Source: Coriolopsis trogii (taxonomy: Eukaryota; Basidiomycota; Agaricomycetes; Polyporales; Polyporaceae). From it: a DNA stretch of 64,000 nucleotides. Both the position numbers and the translations under genes were made by a program. The notes beneath the pieces were generated by a model, which saw only the letters and a program-made list of their open reading frames with translations, was not told where the DNA came from and did not search any database. How positions within the stretch are numbered: the first letter of the stretch is position 1; the number at the start of each line of letters is the position of its first letter. The DNA lies in contig JAHYIO010000008.1 of NCBI GenBank assembly GCA_020543525.1, forward strand, positions 930,001 through 994,000, written 5' to 3'. Shown here one piece after another: positions 14,625 through 26,829 of this stretch.

Positions 14625-16440
14625 TTACTTGCCAATGACATCTTCTTCCTGCAGCCTGGCGAATTCTTTATCCGAAAGGCCTAGCTCTTCTACCAGCACC
14701 TCCCGGTTGTGCTGACCCAACTCGGGGCCCGCCCATCGAGTCTGCGCGTCGCATCCTTCCAACACAGGAACGACTTTGGACATCTTCACGCTCCACCCTT
14801 CCTGCCCTTCCTTGTGCACTGGAACGTCCTCGATCAGCCCGCGCGCCTTCGTATGTTCGTTCTCAACAATGTCCTGCACGTTCAGCACGCGCCCGACAGG
14901 CACGCCGACGGCCCTAAGCGCCCCCTCGACTTCCTCGGCCGTGCGTGTCTGCGTCCAGGCGCCAATAGCGTCTTCGATCTCCTTCTGGCGTTCAACCCGG
15001 TGGTGGTTCTGTGCGTAGAGCGGGCCGATGAGGTCTGCACGTCCAAGGGCGGTCATGAGCCGGTTGTAGATCGAGTCGGCGTTGGCGCCGATCACGACGT
15101 ATGAGGGCGCAGACGGCGCGGAGGGAGAGGGCTTGCAAGGGTAGGCGTTGGTGGGGACGATACCTGTAACAGAGGATCCTGAAGGCCCGCGGATCTGATG
15201 TGGCAGGCGGTGAATACCACGAGCAGATGTACGAACGGGTGGAAGGTATTGTGTATCGTAGAGGGTAGTGCCCGCGGTCACGCACCTTGCCTTTGCGGTC
15301 GTACTCTGGAATGATACCTTCCATGAGGTTGATCATGCTGGTTGGCTATAATGAGATGAACGTGTACAATGAATGCATTGGCGATGCTCACCTCTCGAAG
15401 ATGCTCACGTCTACCGTCTGACCGCCCGGCAGGCCGCGACTCTCCCGGTTCTTACGAGACAGCAGCGCGAGCACCTGCATGCTGGCATTATTAGCTGCAG
15501 GGTCGTGCAGTATGAACGCGCGTGACCCACCGTGCCAAAGGCCGCATGTAAGCCTGCGACCGAGTCGCCCAAGCTGATGTTTGGGCGAATGGGTGGGCCT
15601 GACAAGGCACCGGTCTCTGGATCTGGGACCCCGTTGATATACCGGAAACCCGACTCTGCCTCGCACACCGAGGCATAGCCCGGCCGCGAAGCCCACGGAC
15701 CCGTTTGTCCATAGCCGCTGACGCGAGTGAATATGAGGGATGGGTTGAGGGGATGAAGGTCCGCAGGGCCAAGGTTCCACTTTTCAAGCGCTATGCCAAA
15801 AGGGATGGGTGGTGAACAGATACGTTTCGGGAATTGTTGATCACGTACTCCCAGGTTTGAAGTTTTCGATGATGACGTCGCTCTTGACTGCGAGCATTTT
15901 GACTAGCCTGCGGCGTAGCATGAACGACACGCCCCAAGTGCCGTCGAGTGAGGCAAAGGTTGACTGACCTCCGTCCATCTTCCTTACGCATGTCAATGGT
16001 AACGCTCTTTTTGTTACGAGCAATGCTACGCCACCATGGACTAACACCGTCGACGTCCCGCTCTCTCCAAACGCGGAGGGGATCTCCGACGATAGGTGGT
16101 TCGACCTTGATTACTTCAGCGCCGTAATGGCTGAGAACCGTCAGTGGAAGAGGGATGTGGCATCGTCAAACTACGTTTGGACATTTACCCAAGCAGCTGG
16201 CCACAGAATGGACCAGCTATAACCTGTCCGACTTCAAGAACTCGGATGCCCGACAGAGGTAGGTCGCCCTCTGCCGCGACGGAAGGGACAGCACTAGATC
16301 GCGCGCGGTCCTGTCAGCGTACCTCAATTGTTCAGGCACGTCTGGTTTGCCAACCTAGTGTGAGCGCGAGCAGTGAATCGTAGTATAAATGTGATGCTCC
16401 TGGATTGGCGAGCGTGTGGTAACAAGTTGGGTCGAAACAT
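14625..16440 (-). CDS. Class III (CaiB/BaiF) CoA-transferase, probably mitochondrial, SUGCT-like
   Basis: Eight exons on the minus strand: 16440-16355, 16293-16189, 16130-15969, 15907-15849, 15790-15531, 15474-15392, 15337-15286, 15194-14625, giving 458 residues with every phase matching. The first 40 residues are Arg/Ser-rich and free of acids, a likely mitochondrial presequence. The CaiB core follows: L-S-G-I-R-V-L-E-V-G-Q-V-I-A-G-P, Y-G-A-E-V-I-K-V-E, I-E-N-F-K-P-G, and the catalytic Asp in L-G-D-S-V-A-G (about Asp213, matching Asp169 of formyl-CoA transferase). The arrangement resembles succinyl-CoA:glutarate CoA-transferase, which recycles glutarate by moving CoA between dicarboxylates, but related racemases and transferases share this fold. 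It converges with the acyltransferase gene, leaving about 160 bp between stop codons. Confidence 0.85.
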
Positions 16441-17185
16441 AGTAGTATGCCACTACCGCGAGGTTTGCTGAGGGACTTGTTAGTACCCATAGCTTCAAGA
16501 AAGTTAGCTACCCACGTTATCGGGGAGAGAAGCTGAATACCAACGAATGCAGATGGTGGTACCAGAGTAGAGACGTGCCGCCGACCCGGCCGACTATGCG
16601 ACGCTCGAATGAACTTCCGCTTATGGAAGGTGAGCTAGCGGGCCGAGGGTGCGTACCAGGAACGGCCCGGGTAGGTCTTCCGCTCAACTCTTCAGACATT
16701 CTGTTGTGCTTGAGCCCTTGTCCATGTCATTGACTGAGACCTTAGCTCACGTCTGTCCACACCACGTACTGCCAAAGCTCCCTAGGCCTGATGTCGCACC
16801 CAGATTCTTGGCCATAGTGGACCTATCCACGAGCATCGAACAACACCAGAGAGCGAGGGGTTGGTCATCCAAACACCTTCAGAGTTCTTGCCGATCGCGT
16901 TGTTAATCTCATGCAAATGTATATGCACGTTGGGGGTGGTACCCTGCGCCATTTCATGTTTATCGATCTGCGAAGCAAATCCTGAATGAGTCCCTGTCTG
17001 CAGACGGTGCGAGGTCGTGCACCTCCCAGGCTGGCACTACGGATACTTAAGTGATATTCTGACATGCCTGTGTCGGCTCGAGCTTCGTGTCTACACTCTG
17101 AGGCTGTCCATGGGGGTTCTAATGAAAGGTTGAAGCATATAACGGCGAGCGAAGCACTGGCCATTGTCCCACCCGCCCTCAGAGT
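16441..17185. other. Intergenic, no gene seen
   Basis: Promoter side of the CoA-transferase and upstream region of the RhoGEF. Only short frames without recognisable similarity. Confidence 0.5.
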
Positions 17186-17595
17186 ATGATATTCCATGAT
17201 TTCCAGGTGAAGGTGCCGTGGCAAAGACAGGCACATGACCCCGTGTGCAAGTCTCGGTCGCCTCCACCTCCGCCTCTATCCCTCAGCTTCATCTCTCGTA
17301 CTGCCACCTCCATCTATCCCACCCACGGCTGTCTCCTACAACCGCCCTCGTACGGACTCACACGACCGCAAGGTTTGCTACGGGCTATATTCGTATACAC
17401 CTGGGGCAACCGTCACCGCATCTCTGGGCCAATTCGTGACCAGGCGACTCGCACGTGTAGTCCAGAACGCGGAACGTGAGTACCCTGGATTCTGTGCATC
17501 ACTCCATCCACTACAACCGCAGTGGCAGTCAGTCTGGGAACCAGGCGGCGCTCGCGCAGTCCGCGCACAGCAGATTGACGGGGTCAGTGTGCGAG

Positions 17596-20500
17596 ATGGA
17601 TGAGGACTTTGCGGGGCGGATTGAGAAGCGGATAAGTAACGGGTCTGGCACGGAGCTGCAGGACGAGACGCGATCGACGGAAATGAGCTCTTTATCCGAG
17701 AACACCACCGCGAACGGGCCTCGTTCTCGCCGCGTGGACAGCTCCGGCACACCTGAAGAGTTCAGGCTATCCACGACCAGCACGACATCCTCCTCCAGCA
17801 GCTCCCAGTTTGCTCCCTCGACCCCACCCACGACGTCTCCCCCGATTCCCCCGCGATCCCCCCTCCGGCTCAAGGGCAAAGCCGCTCGAGGGCCACCAAC
17901 TTCCGTCACGGCCGCTGACGCTCCCGACACCGACGAGATGCCGCTCGCACACGCCCGTAGCTTTGGCTCCATCTCCGGTCTCTTGGACCAGTCTCTCTCG
18001 GCTACTAGTCTCTCGCATCGACCGACCACTCCCGACAAGCCGCTACCCCTCACGCCTCAACCGTCGAATCCGATATCTTTGTCTTTAGACGAGCTCGAGG
18101 ACGCCGACGAAGATACTCTTGTTCCCTCCATGTCTACCACCTCCACTCGTTCTTCCGCCACTGCGGTAATGACCAAACGCCACCATGCACTCACTGAGCT
18201 GCTCGAATCCGAGCGAGTGTATGCGTACGACCTGAACATCATTCGCGAATACCACCTCCCTCTAGCGCAAGGTATGTGTTTTAGAGTTCGTCTCCCCGTT
18301 CATGATCGTCTCTATACAAACTCATGTGCCCCCTTTGCCCCCTCTGGTCGCCCGTGGCCCAGGCCAAATCGCCCCCTTGAATCCGACCCTTGCCACTCCC
18401 CCGGGATCGTCTGCGTCTTCTTCCCGGACCCTCTCTACTGCTTCCGATGCCTCCGCTGCGTCCTATCTAGGCCCACCTATGACCACGCAAGACGTGAAGA
18501 TTATATTCGGCAACATTGCGGAGATAGCGCACTTCGCAAACGACCTCACGCGCGAGCTTGCTCAAGCACTCGGGAGCGCATTGCAGGATGGGGAGAGCGA
18601 TGACCGCGTCGGACAGCTGTTCCTCGAGAAGGTACGTGGTAGTTCCATTTCGCCAGGGGGCTTGTTTGCTGATTATCAGTGGTATGTTCGTCTCCATACT
18701 CTTGTTTCACCTTCCCTGCCTCCACTCTCTTCTTGTCTCCTTCAGATACCCGCCTTCGAGTCGCTCTATCGCACGTACATCACGAAGCACGACAACGCTA
18801 TCGACCATCTCAACAGTCTTCCGAGTTCCCCCGCCCTTACGACGTATCTCACACAGACACAGCAGTTCACCTCCAACTATACTCACGCATGGGACCTTTC
18901 GTCAATGCTCATCAAGCCGGTTCAGCGGTTGCTCAAGTACCCTCTCCTCCTGAAAGCCATTATCGACGAGACCCCCGATTCGCACCCGGACAAGCAGAAC
19001 TTGATACGCGCACGGGCAAAGCTTGAGGAGGTCGCACGGGGTGTGAACGAGGGGCGGCGGAGAAGGGAAGTAGTGCGTGGGGTGCTGGCGAGCACGCCGG
19101 GTACGTCGACGCCGCAGAAGGGTGAACAGCAGGCGAAGAAGAAGGGCATCAACGTCAGCATCGCCGCGTCTGTTGGCCTGGGCCGGATGAAGAGTCTGCG
19201 GTCCGCATCATTCAAGGCCAAGGAGGGCGCGGAGGCGAGCGAGGAGGCCGAGGCGGTCAAGGCGATGGGCGAGCAGCTGCAGAAGAACGAGGCGTTCCTC
19301 CTCAAGTTCTCCAAGGAGGTCACCAGGTGGACGGAGTCCGTCCGGGCGCTCATGGACGCGCTCGACGACTGGGCACAGAGTTTCGGGCGCGTCATCTGGC
19401 TGCAGGACGAGCAGCGCTCGGAGGCGTTCGACGCGTTCCTCTCTCTCATCAGCGACGAGCTCCTCCCCGTCTGCGATCGCGTACGGTACGCGATCGATGA
19501 CACGCTGTTGCCCCAGATGTCGAACCTGGCAGACTCGACCGCGGCCCCGACGCGCCTCCTGGAGGCGATGCACACGCTTGAGCCGCTGCACTACGGTCTT
19601 CTCAATCTGAACGTGTCCAAGTCGCGTCCACCGCCTCAACTGCTGGAAGCATCGCAATCTTACGTGGCGCTTCGCGCACAGCTGTTCGCCGAGCTCCCGG
19701 ACTACCTCCGCTTGTTCGACAGAGGCCTGGGCGTGATCCTGCTCTTGTTTGCATCGATACAGCAGAGTTTCTACAACGACGTTCGCAACCGGTGGGGTGA
19801 CCTCTGGGACGCGCTCAAGGTCGACGAGGAGGCGAATCAGGGAGCGACAGAGACCCTCCGGGTTTGGTGGAGTCGATTCGCCGACACTCAAGCACAAGTC
19901 GAGGGACTGAGGATTGTGCGCCCACTCGAGAAGAGGCCCAGCTCGGAGAAGACAAAGGGGAAGAGCAAGCAACGTGAGAGCGATGCAGCACAGACCGTCG
20001 TCGTCTCGTCTGTGCTCGCCGCGCTCGATCCGCTCAGTATTCCCCATCCCAGCCCGTCCGGGTCCACGTTCGCCAATGCGTCGCCCGGCCCCGTGAGCGG
20101 GAAGACGCGCAGTATGCACTCGATGGAGAGCGAAGGCCACGTCATGGCTGAACGCAAGTCCATAGAAAGCATGCATTCGAAGAAGTCGAGCAAGTCGAGC
20201 AAGTCGCACCGCCCGCCTTCCTCGCGCGGGAATAGCATGGCCGGGTCCACGCTCGTCGACGAGCCCACGTACGGCTATGGGGTGCCTTCACTCGCTGCCC
20301 TCGCTCCGGTGCCCGCAATGCCCACGCCGACGTACTTGCGACAGAGGAGCCAGCCGCTCTCCCCCGCGACGCTGCACAAGTCGCACTCGACCGGCCGGTT
20401 CCTGGACGTGATGGAGAGCGAGAGCCCGTACGGCAGCAAGACGAGTCTGGTGAGTGTCGCGGGGACGCTGCAGGAAGACGCGCGCGGGCGACCGTCGCGC

Positions 20501-20965
20501 AAGCCGAGCTTCCGCCGGCGACTGACCGACAGCTTCCGGGCGACGCCCCTCCCTCTGTCCGAGACGCGACATCGGCGGTCACCGTCTCTCCCAGCGTACA
20601 GCGCGAACCCGTCGCCGGCGCCGTCGCCCAACAAGTCAACATTCACCTCCTCGACAGCGGCCGGAACGCACGGCCAGGGTGCGACGCGCCGTCGGAACCC
20701 GAGCGGGGGCCACATCCCTGCGCTGTACGAGTGCCGGGTGATCCACCCGTGCGAGCCGCCGCCGGGGGTGTCCTACCGCGACATCCCGTTCTTCACGCTC
20801 CGCGTCGACGATGTGTACGACATCCTCCAGGAGGCCGGACACCCGTCGACGCACCGCGACCTGCCGCTGTACGTGGACGACGGCGAGGACTGCCTGCTGC
20901 TGGCGCGCAGCGAGACGGGCGACGTCGGCTGGGTCCTCGCCAGTTTCCTCCTACCCGTCGACTGA
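17596..20965 (+). CDS. Rho/Cdc42 guanine nucleotide exchange factor, DH-BAR-SH3 type
   Basis: Exons 17596-18271, 18363-18631 and 18746-20965 give 1054 residues from the ATG at 17596. A Ser/Pro/Thr-rich N-terminus of about 190 residues is followed by a DH domain beginning K-R-H-H-A-L-T-E-L-L-E-S-E at about residue 192. It is interrupted by a Ser-rich insert of about 50 residues and resumes at Q-D-V-K-I-I-F-G-N-I to P-V-Q-R-L-L-K-Y-P-L-L-L. A long helical region (about 470-760) fits a BAR domain; a disordered Ser/basic stretch leads to a C-terminal SH3-like module ending W-V-L-A-S-F-L-L-P. The order matches Tuba/DNMBP-like and fission yeast Gef1-like Cdc42 activators, which couple membrane curvature to polarity. 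An earlier start through an exon at 17186-17475 (intron 17476-17523) is possible. Both strands show long antisense frames from GC bias. Confidence 0.86.
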
Positions 20966-22050
20966 GACCAGCTGGCCCCGGCCGGGGTGTTCTGCATTTG
21001 CTCGTGTTTCGAACGCCTTCGTGTTTCGCATGCGCGCGCGTGGCTCTAGCATTGGACCGTGGCATCTGACGGACTTCGCCTGCGTTTTGTGTACCGCACT
21101 CATGCTTCTTTCCTGCTGCTTGTATACCTCCATCCCATGTTCCATGTCCCACGCCCCATGCCTGACGTCCCATGACCCACAACCTACACCATCTCCTCAC
21201 GCGCATCTCTCTCTCTCTCGCATCTGTGTACATCTCTCTCTGTTGTGCTCCTATATCCCTCCATTGTTACCCCAGCGCTCGTCCCTCGTGTTAGAGGCTC
21301 TGTACTTTAGGCTTTCCTGTAGGGCGGTGTACGTTGAGCCTGCGATGGACCCATACGTCATGATCTTCATTCGACCGTTCGTGTTCACAACCTTCCGTGC
21401 TGTCCTACTCGCACAAGCATACAACCTTCGTTTCCGACGCACATCTCTGAGATCCCTTCGGCTTTTTTTTCGTCTTCCGCTCTTGTGTAGGTAGTGCGCA
21501 TACCTTAGATCTCCACAATCGATGCTGGCTGTTAGTGATATCGGCCCGCGTTGGTGGGGCCTGCGTCCATAACGTGGACGACCGCTCGGACCGTCGACTG
21601 GCCATGGCAGCGGGAACGACGCTCAAAGCTACGGCCTCACACGGTATCAATAGTTGGCCGGTGCATGCAAAGAGCCAGCAACATCTTGGCCATTGAGAGA
21701 TACATACGCATACACATACGCACGGACGAGGTCTGTGTTATTCACCATGAGAGAATACGTTCGCAACGACGCGACGGCACCGACCCGCGGCGGGAACTAT
21801 CTACGCGCACGACCACAAAGTGCGCAGAGCGGATGAACGCGCGGGGCCTGACACTCTCGTTCGTATACACGTACACGTACACGAGCCCACCATCCGCCAT
21901 CGTCAGACCCATGCAGCGCTCAGCAGCACCGGTCGGCACCCATCCCTCCGAGTCCTTCCAAGTTCCAAGTTCTCAGTCGTTGGCAGCGCCCCAGCGTACA
22001 CGCTCCGAGGGCCCAACGCCCGGCTGCCCAACCGCAAACGCCTCAAGCGG
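20966..22050. other. Intergenic between convergent genes, no gene seen
   Basis: Contains 3' untranslated DNA of the RhoGEF and flavoprotein genes. Pyrimidine-rich CT repeats near 21200-21245 and CA/TA-rich tracts near 21700-21880 are the only structure seen. Confidence 0.5.
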
Positions 22051-25000
22051 CTAATCGGCAGGCGACGGCGGCTCGTTGTGCAGCTCCCCGACGGGCTCCC
22101 CGTGCTCGTCGAGCGGCCAGAACGTGTTCCTGAGGAGGCACCGGGGGTCGTACCGCCGCTTGAGCTGCGCGAGGCGGTCCCAGTGTGTCCCGAAGCACGC
22201 CTTTGTGCGCGCTACGGACTCGTGCCGGCCGAGGAACTGCCGGGGGGGAATGGGCGAGGGTGGGTGAGTGAACGAGGAGAGAGAGAAAGAGGGGGGGGAG
22301 AGAGAGGGGAGAGAAGGGTGCGACTTACGGTTGGGAACGGTCCTCCGACCGAGGACGGCTTGATCGTGTTCTTCATCCACTGAGCGAGCCATGGAGGCGG
22401 GTGAGAGAGGGAGGAGAGAGAGGACGTCAGCGAGCACACCCTCCACTATGGGCCCACGGACCGAACGCACCTCCTCAGCGGTCTCCACGCAGCGCGGGTC
22501 GTCGATCCCGATGTCCCATTGGTGGAGCGCAGCGACGGTCCACGCCGCCGCGCGCTGCTCCTTCGGGATGCACGTGTCCTCAAAGTCGCCGATCGCGCCG
22601 CCCGCGAGCTCGAATATCCACGCTGCAGAGTGCCGTTCCCGGTCCGAATGAGTGGGATGCGACAGGGATGGGAGAGGAGAGGAGAGGAGAGGGAGAGGGA
22701 GAGAGGACGTACTGCATCCGAGGGGCGTGTCCGCAAACTCGAGCACCGTCCGGTTCACGAGCTCGTCGGGGAGGGACGTGATGAGCGACGAGCGGAGGAA
22801 CCACTGCCGTCCAGCTACCGCACGACGCCCAGTCAGTCCGCCTTCTGCGACGCCAGCAACGCGAGGGACGCACCTCGTCCCCTCAAGATCTGCGCGACGC
22901 TATCCTGCTGGTTCAGAAAGCTCTTCTCGTTCACCTCGTTCAGCAGGCACTTCTCGCCCTCCCAGCTCGCGATCGCCTGCAGGTACTCGACGCCCTGCTC
23001 CTTTGGGCCGAGGTAGCAGATCTGGATGACGACGAGCGAGTCCTTGTCGGCGGGGCCGGCGGTGAGGAGCACGTTCGCGTAGAGCTCGCGCGGCGCGCCC
23101 TTGATGCAGTCCCGGAAGTGCTTGATGAGCGAGGCGGCCGTCGCGCGGTGGAACCGGCTGCAGGCGAGGCCCGCACAGCGTCAGTCACGACCCACGGACG
23201 AGAGCGAGAGAGGCGATGGAGAGAGACGCACTAGATGAGGTTGCCCGCAAAGACGACGGGGACGGGGAACGCGCGGACCTTGTACCGCGTCGCGATCCCA
23301 AACGCAGGCCCGGCGCCCCGGATGGCCCACCAGAGGTCTAAGCGACGTGAGCTCGGCGGATAAGCAGAAGAGAAGAGACGACGTACCGGGGTCGGACTCG
23401 GCGCTGACGTTCACGATCTGGCCGTCGGCGAGGACCATCTCGACCTCGACGAGGTTGTCGACGCTGAGGCCGTACATGCGACTGATGAACCCGAACCCGG
23501 CGAGGAGCATGATGGACGAGCCCACCGGATGCGCGGACCTGTATTCGAAGAGCGAAGAGCGTCATGGTCAGCATACGCCCTTTCCAGAGTCTATGTCGTT
23601 ACTCTCATAAAGAGAAGAAAGAGGAGTAGGAACGGACGGCGTGTGTCGGACAAGGCGTATGCGTTTGTTGTGGTGTGCGTGGAAACATCTGGCTCTGGCC
23701 GGTGCTCATGGTGAACCGCCTGGCTAAGCCGCAGGACGCGGACCGGGAGGGCTCTCAGCATGTCCAGGAAAGACGTCACCGAGGGACGTATGGCACAGTG
23801 AGCGCACGAGCGCCGACGGTGAGCTCTCAACGATGGCTCCTCCGATATACACAAGCACAAAGTAAAATCTTGACAGAAAAGAAAGACGCACATAGGGACA
23901 TGGTACGGCACCGCAATCCCCGCGTCGCCCGTGACGGCGTCGAGGGCCTCGAGCGGGTGCTCCGCCGTGTACAGGTCGACCTCCTTCTGGCGGAGGCCCG
24001 CGCCGAACGTGACGTACGCGTGCGGGTGGACCGGTCTCGCGTTCGCGTGCGAGATCGTCGGGGCGTGGGCGAGCGTGAAGTCGGTGATGCGGCCCGGTAG
24101 GATGGGCGTCGGGGTGGGCAACGCCGACTGAGACGCGGACGCGGAGAGGGAGGGCTGGGATGACGTGCCGGGGACGGGGAACGGGAACGGGGACGAGAAG
24201 GAGGGCATGGCGAAGCCTGGGGGCGCGGGAGACGTCCTGAAGCCAGGGTTCCAGCCACCGACGCCGCTGCCGCCAGCGACGGGAGGAGCGGTGAACGCCG
24301 AGACGCCGAGAGCGGGAGCTCCTACGAGTGGGCCATCGGGGCGACTGCCACCGGACAGGTAGCTGAACGGGTCAGAGGACGACGGCGGACTGGACGCTGG
24401 GTCGGGGGAGGTGAGTGCGGTGGAGCCCGTCTGCGTCGAGAACCGGGAGCTGCTGCCCGACGACTGCGTAGAGTCGCCCGACAGCTGCCGGCCGTCCTCC
24501 GCCAGTGGGAGAGGAAGAGCCCTGCCACCGACGTGGCGCTGGGGAACAGCACTGGAAGGCAGGGGATCGGACTCAGTGGGCGAATGGGCGCGAGGAGAGT
24601 GGCGGCGGGGTCGGTTCGTGGGGCGCTCGCCCGACTGATTTTCAGGGGGCTGTCTGGGGGTCTCGCCTGGCACGGGAGGGAGCGGAGGGCCACGGAGGAA
24701 GGATGCGACGGCATGGGACGCGTCGTCGAACTGGCCCCTGCCCGTCGACGACCCCATCTCGTCCCGGCTCGTGTCGGGCGCGGACAGCGAAGGCGAGGGG
24801 GAGCGATCGTCCCGGCGCCGCTTCCCTGTCGCAGTGGCCGTCGCCGTCGCAGGGGTCGAAGAGGGCACGGCGGTCGCCGGGAGAGCTGCTGCACCACCGG
24901 CACGCCCCTTGCCCTTGCTGTCGGGCGGGAGCATGTCCCGCATCCTCACCCAGTCGACCCCGTCCCGCACGTCTTCCTCGGCCAGCGGCCGTTCGATCTC

Positions 25001-25405
25001 AATGTCCCTCATCATGCTCATATCGACCACGACGTCCCCAGCCACCGCCCACCCGGCGATCCCGTACCCGCCCGCGCGCACGGACGGCGACAGGGAATGT
25101 TTCAGGCAGAATTTCACGACCGTGCTTGTGTCTTGCGCATCGAGCGGCGAGACGAGCATGCGGCAGCGCGGCTCCAGTCTGCCATTGAACGTCTTGGCAC
25201 GTTCGGCGTACCTTGCGGGGCGGTCAGCGTGCAAGACCCCAAGGGAGAAAGAGGGAGAGACCCACTCGGGATCGGACGGGCGGAGGACAGGGCCTCTGAC
25301 GGCCGCTGCCAGTTCATCGAACAGTGCTTGCGGGATACCGCCGCCCGGTGGCGCCGTCTCCACGTTCAGGTTGAGGTCCGGGCGGGGGTGACGAGGCGGA
25401 TGCAT
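22051..25405 (-). CDS. FAD-linked oxidoreductase, berberine-bridge/FAD_binding_4 type, with long internal insert
   Basis: Eight exons on the minus strand: 25405-23892, 23538-23387, 23337-23232, 23157-22874, 22814-22713, 22622-22471, 22379-22329, 22236-22051; total 848 residues, all phases consistent. The first FAD-binding half reads through V-R-A-G-G-Y-G-I-A-G-W-A-V-A-G-D (about residues 109-124). A Ser/Pro/Arg-rich insert of about 280 residues then interrupts it before F-A-L/T-L-A-H and A-H-P-V-G. Later blocks L-W-W-A-I-R-G-A-G-P-A-F-G-I and the C-terminal R-Y-D-P-R-x-L-x-R-N-T-F-W-P-L are typical of the family. There is no obvious secretion signal. These enzymes oxidise small substrates through covalently bound FAD; here the usual flavin-linking His of the R-x-G-G-H motif is Tyr114. 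Substrate unknown. Intron 1 is unusually long (353 nt). Confidence 0.8.
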
Positions 25406-26445
25406 GTTGTGTGAAGGAGAGAGTTGGTCCACGCGCGGACAGTCCTGGGCTGCAGATCGGACTCCAATTCGCCCATATACCCCTCCGTCGGCGGTCAGGC
25501 TGCGGCGAGTCGTCAGATTCCGCGGCTTCTTTGTTGAACCTGCGCCCGCCCGCGAGTCAGTCGGACAGCTCGACGGCCAGTAATTGTGCAACACTAACCT
25601 TGCTGAACCGAGAAAGCCCAAGGTCCCGAGCAAGACTCCGTCCGAGCCCCGCCTTTAAGAGGAGACGGACAGCGTCTGCGGAATAGACTTTGATAGGCCC
25701 CTGTCGCCCCCTCGTGCACGCCCGTTAGCCGGACGGTCCTAGTGCGTCCTAACCACCAGCGCAACCCCTCCAAACATCACACACTCCCCTTCTTACGTTC
25801 CCCTCCCCCTGATTGCAGATCGTCAGACCGCTCTCGACCAAACACCCTGCGCTGCACCACAACAAATTGCATGCGGGTACGTCACTCCCACCCCCCGCAG
25901 ACGCTCAGAATCCCGTCTCCCTCGCGCCGTCTGCTCGGACAGGCCCAAGGCTGCTGCGTACGCGCGTCCACCGTCGACTTCCAATCCCCTGCCACGTCGA
26001 CGCTCCACCCGTCGACAGCGCGGACCATGCCCACCTGCCCGCCTGCCCGACACTTTGTCCACGCGCCTTTACGCAATGACGTACATACCACGCGTCGATT
26101 TCGCAACGACGCGGGCGGTGAGTGACAGTCCCACCCGTTCCCAATTCGTAATGCGCGAGGCTCGAACGACGACGTCCATCCGGGCCTTGGACGTTGCACT
26201 TTCACTGTGTGCACCCCCGCACATGATCGCGCGAAGCACCTCCACAACTCCAACGGCGCACCTTTCGTCATACACGCTCGATGAGAGTACGAAAACATGC
26301 AGCCGTCCGAGTTGCTCACCTTGAGTTGATCTCCAGGCGCACTACCAGCTCCAGTGAGACGTGGGGCAGGATTGATCGCCAATAGAATCGGCTTCCGACT
26401 GGGTGCCATGTCCTCGATGTATATACCACATGAAATGAAATTGTA
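25406..26445. other. Intergenic, no gene seen
   Basis: Upstream region of the flavoprotein gene and spacer to tRNA-Ala. Open frames here overlap on both strands and show no family motif. Confidence 0.5.
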
Positions 26446-26529
26446 GGGCACATGGTGTAGTTGGTTATCACATCCGCTTAGCATTCGTGCGTCTGCGGGG
26501 GGTGCTGGGTTCAATTCCCAGTGTGTCCA
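26446..26529 (+). tRNA. tRNA-Ala (AGC) with intron
   Basis: Acceptor stem GGGCACA/TGTGTCC with discriminator A26529, T-stem CTGGG/CCCAG with loop TTCAATT, and anticodon loop TTAGCA. A short intron of about 10 nt follows the base after the anticodon; its removal allows the TCCGC/GCGGG anticodon stem. Confidence 0.92.
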
Positions 26530-26829
26530 TGAACGCTGGCCTCGAAGTCGTTTTTTCGCATTCGTTTGGTCGGCGGTACAATGTCGCGCGCATCACACCA
26601 CGGTGTACATACAGATGCAATGTACTGCGTGCTGGTCAGACACATGTTTTTCACTGCATGGCCTGGGACACTGTCCTACTGCAGAGCATGGCTGTCGAGA
26701 GCGAACACACTGGCGTTGCCTCTCAGGCCGCTCGCGCACACTCGGACCTCACTCACGCAGGGGTGTCAGCGCTCTTCTCCCTCCCACCATTGACCATCTC
26801 CAGTGTCGATAGACGTGAACATGTAGTTG

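Noticed and set aside
17186..17475. Extra 5' exon of the RhoGEF
   Set aside because: Splices in frame to the next exon, but three frames are open here and none resembles a known domain; left as a possibility only.
19208..20209. Long minus-strand frame opposite the RhoGEF
   Set aside because: GC-rich antisense shadow; composition is Arg/Leu-rich and the plus-strand protein has clear DH and BAR features.
22051..25405. Flavoprotein gene as a pseudogene because of the insert
   Set aside because: All eight exons join in frame with good splice sites and the C-terminal family motifs are intact.
24505..25414. Overlapping plus-strand frames opposite the flavoprotein
   Set aside because: Caused by GC bias over the low-complexity insert; no splice-coherent gene or domain.
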